Program-made: the position numbers and the translations under genes
Notes under the pieces: model-generated
The model's database searches: none
Told to the model about the DNA's origin: nothing
What the model saw: only the letters and a program-made list of their open reading frames with translations
Shown here: positions 1-8,861 of the stretch, one piece after another
Layout of the letters: the number at the start of each line of letters is the position of its first letter
How positions within the stretch are numbered: the stretch's first letter is position 1
Origin: Paenibacillus sp. DMB20
Lineage (GTDB): Bacteria > Bacillota > Bacilli > Paenibacillales > Paenibacillaceae
Assembly (NCBI RefSeq): GCF_000987955.1
Contig: NZ_LAZU01000032.1
Location: forward strand, 85,694-149,693
DNA length: 64,000 bases
Reading direction: 5' to 3'

Positions 1-1
1 C

Positions 2-337
2 GACATAAAAGAGCTGATTGCCGTAGATATGGGCTGCATCGGGGATGACCTGAGCTGCAAGGAGACCGACGTTTCGATTTGCGCCAAAGACTCTTCGGGA
101 CCTTACGATTACGAAATGACGGGACGTCTGATCGAGCTTGCGCAAGCGGAAGGCATTCCGTATGCTGTGGATGTATATCCGCATTACGGCTCCGACGCAT
201 CCGCCGCTCTTTCTGCCGGCAGCAATATCCGTGCCGCTCTGATCGGGCCCGGCGTCCATGCGTCGCATGCCATGGAGCGCACCCACAAGCAGGCCGTGCT
301 GAACACAACCAAGCTGCTCGCCGCTTATGTAAAGTAA
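2..337 (+). CDS. M42 family metallopeptidase, C-terminal part
   Basis: This is the last ~111 residues of an M42 (glutamyl aminopeptidase/endoglucanase-M type) dinuclear-metal aminopeptidase; the gene starts left of the window. The visible part has the conserved Gly-Asp/Cys-rich stretch IAVDMGCIGDD, a YDYEMTGRLIELAQ helix, and the C-terminal metal-ligand region around ALIGPGVHASHAMERTHKQ. Those His and Glu residues are typical of the family. Such enzymes trim N-terminal residues from cytosolic peptides. The reading frame is open from base 2; the first ATG inside (29) is not the true start. A bidirectional terminator follows at 448-487. Confidence 0.88.
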   Translation, partial: DIKELIAVDMGCIGDDLSCKETDVSICAKDSSGPYDYEMTGRLIELAQAEGIPYAVDVYPHYGSDASAALSAGSNIRAALIGPGVHASHAMERTHKQAVLNTTKLLAAYVK

Positions 338-447
338 CAAGCCGGAAGCGACTTCGACGTACATCCTGTGACCGATAGCGGTTTCTGTCACAAATGGAAG
401 CCTAGCGATAAAGATAACTTATGCTTTCTTATCTTTTGAAAAAAATA

Positions 448-494
448 GGGACGGTTCCCCAAGGTATATTCACCTGGGGACCGTCCCTGTTTGA
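448..494. terminator. Bidirectional intrinsic terminator between M42 peptidase and ABC-F gene
   Basis: There is a long stem: GGGACGGT, one bulged base, CCCC and AGGT pair with ACCT, GGGG and ACCGTCCC at 472-487. T-rich sequence lies on the plus side (TGTTTGATGTTTT) and a T7 tract on the minus side. It sits between convergent genes. Confidence 0.8.
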
Positions 495-513
495 TGTTTT
501 AAGGATGGGGCTG

Positions 514-2472
514 CTATCCGTTTTTGCTCTGTTCGATCTTCTCCGCCAGTTCATTCAGATACGTCCACCGCTCCATCAGCCGTTCCAGCTCGGCCTCGCT
601 CTCCTGAAGAGCCCTCATCAGCTCCTGAAGCCGCACGGCGTCACTGACAGCGGCCTCCATCTCGCTCTGGATCTCCGCCATTCGGTTCTCTTCGGCTTCG
701 ATCAGATCATCGATCTGCTCGTATTCGCGCTGTTCCTTGTAGCTGAATTTCAGCTTCTCTCTCGATGCATCCTTCCGTGTATCCCTGGAAGCAACCGCTG
801 ATTCTCCCTGTTCCTTCCCTGCGGACCGGCTTGCGTTATCAGCCTTTTGAGGCAAAGACCCGCCGCCTCCCGCGTTGCGGGACATCCACTCGGCATACTC
901 GCTGTAGGAGCCGACATGGACGCGGATACGTCCACCGCCTTCGAAGGCCATGATTTTGTCCACCGTCCGGTCCAGAAAGAACCTGTCATGGGACACGACG
1001 ATCACCACGCCCGGAAACTCGTCCAAATACTGTTCCAGGACGGACAAAGTCTGAATGTCCAGATCGTTGGTCGGTTCGTCGAGGAGAAGCACGTTCGGTG
1101 CGCTCATCAGCACTCGCAGCAGATAAAGCCGGCGCTTCTCTCCGCCCGACAGCTTGGCAATGGGCGTCCACTGCATGGCGGGAGGAAACAGGAACCGCTC
1201 CAGCATCTGGGCGGCCGTAATGGACGAGCCGTCCGCCGTACGGACGACCTCGGCTTCCTCCTTGATGTACTCGATCACCCGGAGACTGTCGTCCATATCC
1301 TGGTGCTCCTGCGTGAAATAACCGAGCTTGACCGTTTGACCAAGGGCAATCTCCCCGCTGTCGGGTTCAAGCTTTCCGGCGATGAGATTAAGCAATGTCG
1401 ATTTTCCGCTGCCGTTCGGACCGACGATCCCGATTCGGTCCTCGGGTACGGCAATATAGGACAAATCTTCAATCAATACTTTGTCTCCCGCGCGTTTATG
1501 AAGATGATCCAGCTCCAATATTTTGCGGCCCAGCCGTGTCGATGCCACGGAGACGTCCAGTTCCCCTGAAGAGTGAAGGAGCTCCTGGTTCTTCAGGGCC
1601 TCAAAACGGTCGATGCGGGCCTTCTGTTTGGTCGTTCGAGCCTTGGCGCCGCGCCGAATCCAGGCCAACTCGTTACGGAGCAGGTTTTGGCGCTTCTGTT
1701 CCGACGCCGCCTCCCTCTCTTCCCGTTCGGCCTTCAGCTCCAGAAATTTGCTGTAATTGGCTTCATAGCGGAACAAGCGCCCATGGTCCAGCTCCAGCAT
1801 CACGTTCGCCACGCGGTCAAGAAAATAACGGTCGTGCGTAATCATCAGCAGCGCGCCGCGGCGTTTCTGCAAATACTGCTCCAGCCAGGCCACGGAGTCA
1901 TTGTCGATATGGTTGGTCGGCTCGTCGAGGATCAGGAGGTCGGACGGCTGAATCAAAGCGGCGGCCAAGGCTACCCGTTTTCGCTGCCCCCCCGATAAAG
2001 TCCCCATTTTCGCGTCATAGCTGCGGATTCCGAGCTTGGACAGGATCGTTTTGGCATCGCTCTCCAGCTGCCAGGCCTGCAGAGCGTCCATCGTTTGGTT
2101 AAGCTTCAGCAGCTTCTCCTGCAGCGGTTTGCTGTCCGGCTGAAGCTCCAAGAGCTCCATCGTTTCCGTGTATTCACGGACGACCTTCATTTCCGGAAGA
2201 TCTCCCGAGAAAACCTGCTGCAAAACCGTGTTGTCGTGTTCGAAATCGGGATTTTGGGCCAAAAACTGGATCCGGATCCGGTTTCCGATCGATATTTTGC
2301 CGGAATCGGCAGGCGTAAGCCCTGCAATCACCCTTAGAAAGGTCGATTTGCCCGTTCCGTTCACCCCAATCACACCGATTTTGTCCTGGTCCTCCATGCC
2401 AAAGGAAGCATCCCGAAACAATATTTTATCACCATAGCTTTTGGACAGTTGTTCGACGGTCATGATATTCAT
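514..2472 (-). CDS. uup: ABC-F family ATPase, YfmR/Uup type
   Basis: A 652-residue soluble protein with two ABC cassettes and no membrane segments. Cassette 1 has Walker A GVNGTGKS (near residue 36), signature LSGGQRKR and Walker B LLILDEPTNH. A basic linker rich in Arg/Lys (AWIRRGAKARTTKQKAR) precedes cassette 2, which has GPNGSGKS, LSGGEKRR and VLLLDEPTND. Residues ~560-650 form the charged C-terminal coiled coil typical of Uup/YfmR rather than EttA or antibiotic-resistance ABC-F proteins. These factors act on the ribosome to relieve stalled or non-productive states. The chosen ATG lies 8 bases after AGGGA. It is a single-gene transcription unit. Confidence 0.9.
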   Translation of the reverse strand: MNIMTVEQLSKSYGDKILFRDASFGMEDQDKIGVIGVNGTGKSTFLRVIAGLTPADSGKISIGNRIRIQFLAQNPDFEHDNTVLQQVFSGDLPEMKVVREYTETMELLELQPDSKPLQEKLLKLNQTMDALQAWQLESDAKTILSKLGIRSYDAKMGTLSGGQRKRVALAAALIQPSDLLILDEPTNHIDNDSVAWLEQYLQKRRGALLMITHDRYFLDRVANVMLELDHGRLFRYEANYSKFLELKAEREEREAASEQKRQNLLRNELAWIRRGAKARTTKQKARIDRFEALKNQELLHSSGELDVSVASTRLGRKILELDHLHKRAGDKVLIEDLSYIAVPEDRIGIVGPNGSGKSTLLNLIAGKLEPDSGEIALGQTVKLGYFTQEHQDMDDSLRVIEYIKEEAEVVRTADGSSITAAQMLERFLFPPAMQWTPIAKLSGGEKRRLYLLRVLMSAPNVLLLDEPTNDLDIQTLSVLEQYLDEFPGVVIVVSHDRFFLDRTVDKIMAFEGGGRIRVHVGSYSEYAEWMSRNAGGGGSLPQKADNASRSAGKEQGESAVASRDTRKDASREKLKFSYKEQREYEQIDDLIEAEENRMAEIQSEMEAAVSDAVRLQELMRALQESEAELERLMERWTYLNELAEKIEQSKNG

Positions 2473-2597
2473 GTCATTATTCCCTACTTGTATCTAAATT
2501 TGAAAATCCGTTTATCTTGGTTAAAATTCTTCCTCGGTACTACATCATAACATGGAAAAGGAGCCGCTGTCGAAGGACAAGGCTCCCGCAAGACTCT

Positions 2598-3398
2598 TTA
2601 CATCACGCCTGCAGCCAACCAGGCAGCCGCGCCGCCGATGACCGAGCTGATCAGGTTGACGGCATCGTTGGTTACCCAGTTCCATCCTCCCGCGCGGAAG
2701 GTTGGTTGTCCGCAGTGAAGGGGAACCTCCACGCTTCTGCCGCATACGCCGCACCGGTACATGTTCTGAACCGTCGCCCCCAGCAAGGAATCGGAAAAAG
2801 CCCCCGCCAATCCGCCTACCAGGCCTGCAGCGGCAAACTTCGGAAAGTCCGGCCCCATATCCGTCCACAAACCAAGAACCCAGGCTCCTGCACCGATGGT
2901 TATTCCTCCAGCCGCCGCAGCTAACGAACCCAGCCACGATACGCCTCCGGATGTGCCCGCCGGCAGTGGTTTGCCGTTTAAAATGGACCTCGGAGGTTTC
3001 CGGCTGAGGCTTCCGACTTCCGTTGCCCAGGTATCGGCGGTGACCGCCGCCATGACGCCGATGAACAGCAGGTTCCACGCCTCAAGGGGAAAGAGGAAAT
3101 TCAGCAGGCATAGAACCATCCCCAATCCGCCGTTGGCAAATACCTGGCCGGCGTCCCGCCGCCCTGTTTTGGCGTAGGATTTTTCCAGGTCGCTCTTGCT
3201 GCCCTGCCGGTATTTCGACAGTGCCGTGGACGTGATGAAAAAAAGAAGCAGGGTTCCAAACCAAAACAGGTTCCCTGCTCCGTAGTATACCGCGCCCATT
3301 AGAACCGCTGCCGCCGCTCCGGAGAGCGATAATGATCTTTTCCTGTATGCCGCCCCCGCAACGATCAGTGCGCCAGCGGTTCCAATTAGCCAGTTCAA
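2598..3398 (-). CDS. DUF92 family integral membrane protein
   Basis: About 266 residues with at least six hydrophobic segments and the DUF92 (TMEM19-like) signatures TADTWATEVGSLSRKPP near residue 110 and GAFSDSLLGATVQNMYRC in the C-terminal half. A CxxC-like pair (RCGVCG) lies between the last segments. In plants and archaea members are linked to prenol/phytyl-phosphate kinase activity; the bacterial role is not established. I take TTG at 3398 as start because GGGGGAG lies 5 bases upstream; an in-frame ATG at 3416 overlaps that ribosome site. Confidence 0.8.
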   Translation of the reverse strand: MNWLIGTAGALIVAGAAYRKRSLSLSGAAAAVLMGAVYYGAGNLFWFGTLLLFFITSTALSKYRQGSKSDLEKSYAKTGRRDAGQVFANGGLGMVLCLLNFLFPLEAWNLLFIGVMAAVTADTWATEVGSLSRKPPRSILNGKPLPAGTSGGVSWLGSLAAAAGGITIGAGAWVLGLWTDMGPDFPKFAAAGLVGGLAGAFSDSLLGATVQNMYRCGVCGRSVEVPLHCGQPTFRAGGWNWVTNDAVNLISSVIGGAAAWLAAGVM

Positions 3399-3427
3399 AT
3401 GAACTCCCCCGTTCATTAAAAATCCGT

Positions 3428-4051
3428 TTACCCGATTTCGCAGCGACCGAGGCGAACCCCTCCCCAGAACAGCTCAAACACATCTCCGCTCTCTGCGGGA
3501 CCGACGCCTGCAGGGGTTCCGGTAAAAATGAGATCGCCTTCCCCAAGACCATAGTGATGACCGATGTAATCGATGATATCCTGAAGGGAGAAAATCATTT
3601 CTCCGACGTTGCCCCGCTGGACTTCCAAACCATTTTTCATAATCGTAAAATCCGTTTTCAGGATCCCTTCATTTCCCGGGAAAGTAATGTACGGCGTCAG
3701 CGGCGCCGAATTTTTGAATCCCTTCGCCGCCATCCAAGGATGGCCCTTTTCCTTGATGACGGACTGTACATCCCTAAGCGTAAAATCGATCCCTAATGCC
3801 ATGACCTCGACCAGCTCGTCCACCGTCATGCCAGGCTTATACGCCTTGGCGGCCTGAATGACGATTTCCCCCTCAAAATGGAGGGTTCCGCGCCCTGAAG
3901 GCATAGCGAGCCTGCTGCCATCCAACGGGACAACCGCATGGGAAGGCTTCATGAAGATCATAGGCTCGTCAGGCACGGCATTCCCCAGTTCTGCGGCATG
4001 CAGTCGGTAGTTGCGACCGACGCAGTATACGTTGTTAACTAAAGCACACAT
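3428..4051 (-). CDS. Fumarylacetoacetate hydrolase family protein
   Basis: About 207 residues covering a whole FAH fold: VNNVYCVGRNYRLHAAELGN at the N-terminus, the metal-binding HFEGEIVIQ, the GIDFTLRDVQ strand, KGFKNSAPLTPY, and the C-terminal LGEGDLIFTGTPAGVGP loop. Members hydrolyse or decarboxylate C-C bonds in beta-dicarbonyl acids (fumarylpyruvate, oxaloacetate); the substrate cannot be read from sequence. The start is the ATG at 4051, preceded by GGAGAGG inside the end of the upstream gene. The two genes are separated by one base and should be translationally coupled. Confidence 0.85.
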   Translation of the reverse strand: MCALVNNVYCVGRNYRLHAAELGNAVPDEPMIFMKPSHAVVPLDGSRLAMPSGRGTLHFEGEIVIQAAKAYKPGMTVDELVEVMALGIDFTLRDVQSVIKEKGHPWMAAKGFKNSAPLTPYITFPGNEGILKTDFTIMKNGLEVQRGNVGEMIFSLQDIIDYIGHHYGLGEGDLIFTGTPAGVGPAESGDVFELFWGGVRLGRCEIG

Positions 4052-4052
4052 T

Positions 4053-4830
4053 CTAAAACCATCCTCTCCATTTGCGCCAAAAAGGGATCCGGGGCGCAAC
4101 CCTGTTCAAAAACAGCTGTCCCCACGTATCGGGCCGATTGGTGCATATCATGATTTCCGGGTTCATTTTGGCCAGGGCAGCCATGCTTCGCTTGTCATCC
4201 ACCGTCCAGGCCATCGGCGTGATGCCGTTCCGCAGCAATTCAGCCGCAAATCCGGCGTCAAGGTGAGAATAGCCGATCGACAGAAATGAACAGCCGATTT
4301 TTTTTTAAACGGGTTAACAAGTCCCGGGGATGGGCGTCAATAATCAGGCCGACCTTCACGTCGGGGTCCACCTGCTTGGCACGAAGCAGGGCTTTCGGCT
4401 CGAATGAAGTGAGAACGACATCGGATATCATCTGGTGGGCATGGATCCGTTCCAGCACTTTCTCCTCCAGCCCGGGATACATGTCGCCGCTCGTTTTAAG
4501 TTCGATGTTCAGCTTCAAGCGCCCTTTGACAAGCTGCAGCACCTCGTCCAGGGAAGGAACCTGCTCCCCTTGGAACTCCCTTCCCTTCCAAAGCCCTGCG
4601 TCCATTCTGCGAATTTCCTGCCAGGTCAGATCCTTGACCTTGCCTTTCCCCGTGGTCGTCCGGTCTACGCTGAAATCGTGAATGACAACCGGAACCCCGT
4701 CCCGTGTCAGCTGTACGTCAATCTCCATCCAATTAACAAAAGGTTCATCCATAGCCAATTTGATGGCTGCCTGTGTGTTTTCCGGCGCTTTGGCCGAGAA
4801 CCCGCGGTGAGCCACGCATAAATTGTTCAT
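4053..4830 (-). CDS. Glycerophosphodiester phosphodiesterase (frame interrupted at a T9 run)
   Basis: Joined across a frameshift this is a ~258-residue GP-PDE TIM barrel that hydrolyses glycerophosphodiesters to glycerol-3-phosphate and an alcohol. The catalytic N-terminus is present (AHRGFSAKAPENT, MEIDVQLTRDGVPVVIHD with Glu/Asp/His). The barrel continues through LKLNIELKT to the C-terminal GITPMAWTVDD and MICTNRPD. One extra base in the run 4298-4306 throws the frame; removing it restores LKKIGCSFLSIGYSHLDAGF. There is no signal peptide, so it is cytosolic. The start has AAGGAGGT 7 bases upstream. It shares an operon with the FAH protein. Confidence 0.85.
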
Positions 4831-5009
4831 GCCAGGACCTCCTTGTGAACCATTTCGATCAGTCATGTTGATTTCCCCTATATGTCGTCGACAGTCCGCC
4901 GCCTATATGATTGCGTTATACATTTACCCAATGGTATGAAAACCGCCATTTTCCCGTATTCGGGATTCGCGCACGCCTGAATCGATAGGCTCGCTTCGTT
5001 CCCGCCTGC

Positions 5010-5156
5010 TTATCCTCCCCACTCCTTAAAATAATATATCAGCAATGCAGCGACAACCACGATTAACGCGATGTTCACCGCTGTCCAAAACCGCAGCTGC
5101 CGCATATGCTTAGCCTGATCCTCCGCCTTTTTTCTATCTGTACGAGACGGGTACAT
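5010..5156 (-). CDS. Small single-pass membrane protein, 48 residues
   Basis: A short gene of unknown function. The first ~20 residues are charged (PSRTDRKKAEDQAKHMRQLRFW), followed by one strongly hydrophobic helix TAVNIALIVVVAALLIYYF and a short KEWGG tail. This suggests an N-in/C-out or tail-anchored inner-membrane peptide. The ATG at 5156 is preceded by a GGGGGG ribosome site; longer upstream reading lacks one. It lies just downstream of hemH on the same strand with no obvious terminator between, so it may be the last gene of the hemEH unit. Confidence 0.65.
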   Translation of the reverse strand: MYPSRTDRKKAEDQAKHMRQLRFWTAVNIALIVVVAALLIYYFKEWGG

Positions 5157-5292
5157 AAAAGTCCCCCCTTTTTTCTCTACGTTGCAAACTTTCATACTAT
5201 TTTCATTATACCAAGATACTTGCAAAAAATAGAACCCCCCCGGTTGCCGGAGGGCCGCTGATAATACAGACTTCAACTTTGGACTCGATGTG

Positions 5293-6234
5293 CTATCCCT
5301 GTTTCCAACGGGCGATGACGCAATCGCTTAAGGTCTCCATATAAAGCGGGTCGCTATTCAGCGATTCGGTGCGCTCCAAGCGCATATCCATTTCTTTGGC
5401 GATCGCCTTCGCTTCTATATCGAGATCGTACAGCACTTCCAGATGGTCGGAGACGAATCCGATCGGAGCGACCAGCACATCCTCCACCTGCTCTTTGTTC
5501 AGCTCTTGAAGCGTTTCGAGAATATCCGGACCGAGCCACGGCTCGTTCGTCCGTCCGGCACTCTGCCACGTAAACTGCCACTTTCCGGTGTTCGCTTTTT
5601 CGGCTACGGCCTTGGAAGTTTCAAGCAGCTGATCCTGGTACGGATCCCCCATGGACAATATCCGCTCCGGCAGGCTGTGCGCGCTGAATAAGACGCGGAC
5701 GCTCTCGCGGAGCGCACCCGCCTCTTCAAACTGGTCAAGCTTGTCGCTGACCCGCTTCGCGAGAGCGTCGATCAGCATAGGATGAACGTGATAGCTTTCG
5801 ACGAAGGAAATATTCAGCCCTTGCTCGTCAGCTTTTGCTTGGGCTCGCTTGATATAGGAGCCGACGCTCATGACCGAATAGTGGGGAGCCAGCACGATGC
5901 CGACCGCCTGCTTGATACCGTCCTTTACCATCTGCTCCACTCCGTCTTCGATGAATGGAGCAGCGTGCTTTAACCCCTGGTAGCATACGAACTCCACGCC
6001 CTCCGAGCGAGGATCGCGGTTCAGCGTCTCCTGCAGCGAACGAACTTGCCGGTCGGTGTTTTCACGAAGCGGGAATACCCCTCCCACGATCGCTTCATAC
6101 CGGTCGGTCAGTTCCTTGAGCTGTTCTTCCGACGGCTTGTTTCCTCTCCGGATGTGCGTGTAATACGCCTCGATTCCGTCCATGCTTTCCGGCGTCCCGT
6201 AGGACATCACCAATACACCAATCTTATTGTTCAT
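5293..6234 (-). CDS. hemH: Ferrochelatase (coproporphyrin III ferrochelatase type)
   Basis: A 313-residue soluble enzyme that inserts Fe2+ into the porphyrin. In Gram-positives the substrate is coproporphyrin III. Seen: the N-terminal GVLVMSYGTPESMDGIEAYYTHIRRG, the active-site LFSAHSLPERI with the metal-binding His, and the C-terminal VAPIGFVSDHLEVLYDLDIEA with its conserved Glu. The start is the second in-frame ATG (6234), which stands 7 bases after GAGGTG; the first ATG at 6243 is too close. It lies about 100 bases downstream of hemE, matching the hemE-hemH order of Bacilli, though the hemY (cgoX) that usually follows is absent here. Confidence 0.95.
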   Translation of the reverse strand: MNNKIGVLVMSYGTPESMDGIEAYYTHIRRGNKPSEEQLKELTDRYEAIVGGVFPLRENTDRQVRSLQETLNRDPRSEGVEFVCYQGLKHAAPFIEDGVEQMVKDGIKQAVGIVLAPHYSVMSVGSYIKRAQAKADEQGLNISFVESYHVHPMLIDALAKRVSDKLDQFEEAGALRESVRVLFSAHSLPERILSMGDPYQDQLLETSKAVAEKANTGKWQFTWQSAGRTNEPWLGPDILETLQELNKEQVEDVLVAPIGFVSDHLEVLYDLDIEAKAIAKEMDMRLERTESLNSDPLYMETLSDCVIARWKQG

Positions 6235-6284
6235 CCCATTCACCTCTGGTTATTGAATAATCGTATTGTATATTATTAAACCGA

Positions 6285-7340
6285 TTACGGACGGACGACG
6301 GTCTTAAGCGCCTCCGCGGAGTATTCGTGGATGTAGTCCGTCAGCTCGCGCAGCTTTTCAAGGGATGCTTCGGGAAAAAGACCATGGCCGAGGTTAAACA
6401 CATAACCCGGCTCTTGAATGCCCTGATCGATGATATCCTTGGCGTACTGTTTTATGACTTCCATCGGTCCGGTCAAAACCGTCGGATCCAGGTTGCCCTG
6501 TACCGCAAACTTTCCGTTTAAACGCTTACGTCCTTCCGAAATGGATACTCTCCAGTCCAGGCCGATCACGTCGGCCTTTAAATGGTGAAGCGTTGGGAGC
6601 AGCTCTCCCGAACTCACGCCGGGGAAATATATTTTAGGTACATTCAAATCGTTAAGTTCGGCGAAAATACGGGTAACGGTTGGAAGAACATACGCTTGAA
6701 AATCTTTCGGCGAAAGCGCTCCGACCCAACTGTCGAACAGCTGAAACGCCTTGCCGCCGTTTACCACGTGGGCACGCAAATAAGCGATAACCATGTCGCC
6801 AAGCTTGTCCATGAGAGCAAACCAGACTTTCGGCTCGCTGTACATCATCTCTTTGGTGCGTATGTAATTTTTCGATGGGCGCCCTTCGATTAGATAGCTG
6901 GCGATCGTGAACGGCGCGCCCGCAAAGGTGATGAGAGGGACATCCAACTCACGGTCAAGGATGCGGATCGTTTCAAGCACATGGCCCAGGTCTCCCTCGA
7001 CATCGATCGGAGTAAGCCGCTCCACATCGGCTGCGCTGCGGATCGGATTGTCGATAACCGGTCCGATATTTTTGACGATATCAAAATCGACGCCGATCGA
7101 GGCCACCGGATTCATAATGTCCGAATATAGGATGGCAGCGTCAACGCCAAGCTTGCGGACCGGCATTAAAGTCACTTCCGCGGCCAGCTCCGGTTGACTG
7201 CAAATTTCAAGCAGCGAATATTTCTCTTTAATGGCACGGTATTCCGGATCATAGCGCCCCGCCTGCCGCATATACCACACGGGAACATGGCTCACTTCCT
7301 GCTTACGGCAGGCTCGGATAAACTGATCATGGTATGTCAT
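6285..7340 (-). CDS. hemE: Uroporphyrinogen III decarboxylase
   Basis: A 351-residue cytosolic TIM-barrel enzyme that removes four acetate carboxyls from uroporphyrinogen III to give coproporphyrinogen III. The N-terminal signature VPVWYMRQAGRYDPEYR with the substrate-binding Arg is complete. ILYSDIMNPVASIGVDFDI carries the catalytic Asp, and GSYLIEG-type PFTIASYLIEG and GVSSGELLP follow. The C-terminal YVFNLGHGLFPEASLE holds the conserved His. Two consecutive ATGs (7343, 7340) follow GGGGG; I use the second for spacing. First gene of the hemEH unit, divergent from the MFS gene at 7570. Confidence 0.95.
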   Translation of the reverse strand: MTYHDQFIRACRKQEVSHVPVWYMRQAGRYDPEYRAIKEKYSLLEICSQPELAAEVTLMPVRKLGVDAAILYSDIMNPVASIGVDFDIVKNIGPVIDNPIRSAADVERLTPIDVEGDLGHVLETIRILDRELDVPLITFAGAPFTIASYLIEGRPSKNYIRTKEMMYSEPKVWFALMDKLGDMVIAYLRAHVVNGGKAFQLFDSWVGALSPKDFQAYVLPTVTRIFAELNDLNVPKIYFPGVSSGELLPTLHHLKADVIGLDWRVSISEGRKRLNGKFAVQGNLDPTVLTGPMEVIKQYAKDIIDQGIQEPGYVFNLGHGLFPEASLEKLRELTDYIHEYSAEALKTVVRP

Positions 7341-7569
7341 CATTAGGCCCCCATTAACGTATATAAAGTTCCTAGATAACATTATGCCCTTTTTAAAAGT
7401 CAGTAACAACCGTCTTGGACGGACTTCATATGAAAATCGGATGACAATACTATGACATTGTTTACCTTCGGGGTATTTTAAAATGTGTTATACTGAAAGA
7501 ACGGCATTTTTTCGAGCTCTAAACAACGCTATCCAGATTGGACAGCTTAGAAAGGAAGTGAGGAGCACA

Positions 7570-8781
7570 TTGAATTCGTGGAAAGTCAATCTCATTGTGC
7601 TTTGGTTCGGGCAATTTCTGGTCAACGCGGGGATGACGATGATCACCCCTTTCCTGACTCTGTATCTTGCACAGGATCTGCACGTGGTCGGCGAACATGA
7701 AATCGGGGTTTGGGCAGGATTGATCTTTGCCGCAAACTTCCTGACTTCGTTCATTTTTCAACCGATATGGGGCAAGGTCGCGGATAAATACGGTCGCAAG
7801 CTGATGCTCCTCAGATCGGGCTTCGGCATGGCGCTGGTCATCGCCTGCATGGGATTTGCCACGCATCCCTGGCATCTGTTGGCTCTGCGCCTGCTGAACG
7901 GCACGATCTCAGGCTTTAATCCCGCCGCCATTTCGCTCGTTTCCGGCACAACCCCGAAGAACCGGATGGGCTTTGCCATGGGTATCATGCAGTCGGGCCA
8001 GGTCGCCGGCACGATTCTGGGACCGCTGATCGGCGGCTTTATGGCGGACTGGGTCGGATTCCGTCCGATATTTTTCATCACGGGGTCGCTTATTTTTATC
8101 GCATCGATGCTCGCTCTGTTTCTGGTCAATGAGAAATTCAACCGCGAAGAAGCCATGGCCGTGCCGCAGGCTTCGGTGCTTGCCGGCCTGAAGGAGCTTA
8201 ACCATACGCCTCAACTTCCGGCCCTGTTCACGGTTACCTTTCTGCTTCAGTTTGCGATGATGAGCCCGATGTCCCTTCTGCCCCTTTACGTGCAGAAGCT
8301 TCACGGCACTTCCGTGGATATCGCCCTGTGGGCAGGCTTTGTCATCGCGGTAACGGGTCTGTCCAACATGATTGCCGCCCCTCTGCTCGGACGGTTAAGC
8401 GACAAAGTGGGGGCCCACCGGGTGCTGACGTTCGCTCTCATTGGTACGGGCCTTACGCTAATCCCGCAGGCCTTCGTAACCTCCGTATGGCAGCTGATCA
8501 TCGTCCGTTTCATGATGGGCGTATTTATGGGGGGTCTGCTCCCGAGCGTCAATGCCCTAATCCGGTCCTACACGCCGGACGGCATGGAAAGCCGTGCTTT
8601 CGGATTCAATACGAGCGCCCTTGCCCTCGGCAATATGTTGGGCGCGGTCATCGGCGGTTTTCTGTCCGGCTTTATCGGCATTGAAGGTTTGTTCGTCGTA
8701 TCCGGCAGTCTGCTGATCATCAATATGATCTGGGTTCGATTGAAGCTGTACGCCAATAAACCGACGCCGAATTTCCGGTAG
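7570..8781 (+). CDS. MFS multidrug-type efflux transporter
   Basis: About 403 residues with twelve predicted transmembrane helices. Motif A of drug:H+ antiporters is seen as GKVADKYGRKLML between helices 2 and 3, repeated as LGRLSDKVGAHRVL after helix 8. Motif C-like glycine-rich sequence GQVAGTILGPLIGGFMAD lies in helix 5, marking an exporter. The TTG at 7570 is preferred because GTGAGGAG is 4-5 bases upstream and the residue run NSWKVNLIVLWFGQF starts the first helix; the ATG at 7483 would add an implausible 29-residue leader. Substrate unknown. A strong terminator follows. Confidence 0.88.
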   Translation: MNSWKVNLIVLWFGQFLVNAGMTMITPFLTLYLAQDLHVVGEHEIGVWAGLIFAANFLTSFIFQPIWGKVADKYGRKLMLLRSGFGMALVIACMGFATHPWHLLALRLLNGTISGFNPAAISLVSGTTPKNRMGFAMGIMQSGQVAGTILGPLIGGFMADWVGFRPIFFITGSLIFIASMLALFLVNEKFNREEAMAVPQASVLAGLKELNHTPQLPALFTVTFLLQFAMMSPMSLLPLYVQKLHGTSVDIALWAGFVIAVTGLSNMIAAPLLGRLSDKVGAHRVLTFALIGTGLTLIPQAFVTSVWQLIIVRFMMGVFMGGLLPSVNALIRSYTPDGMESRAFGFNTSALALGNMLGAVIGGFLSGFIGIEGLFVVSGSLLIINMIWVRLKLYANKPTPNFR

Positions 8782-8788
8782 AAATATA

Positions 8789-8826
8789 AAGCTGGCTCCC
8801 CTGAAATCGAGGAGCCAGCTTCTTTT
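8789..8826 (+). terminator. Terminator of MFS gene
   Basis: AAGCTGGCTCC (8789-8799) pairs perfectly with GGAGCCAGCTT (8811-8821), followed by CTTTTG. The opposing gene ends just beyond, so it may serve both strands. Confidence 0.85.
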
Positions 8827-8861
8827 GTTAATGCAGCGAGCGGTTGAGGAAATGAATCGAA

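Noticed and set aside
847..1569. Long antisense frames inside the ABC-F gene (similarly 11297-12322, 39765-40937, 61677-62549)
   Set aside because: They are shadows of GC-rich coding sequence with well-supported genes on the other strand and carry no domains.
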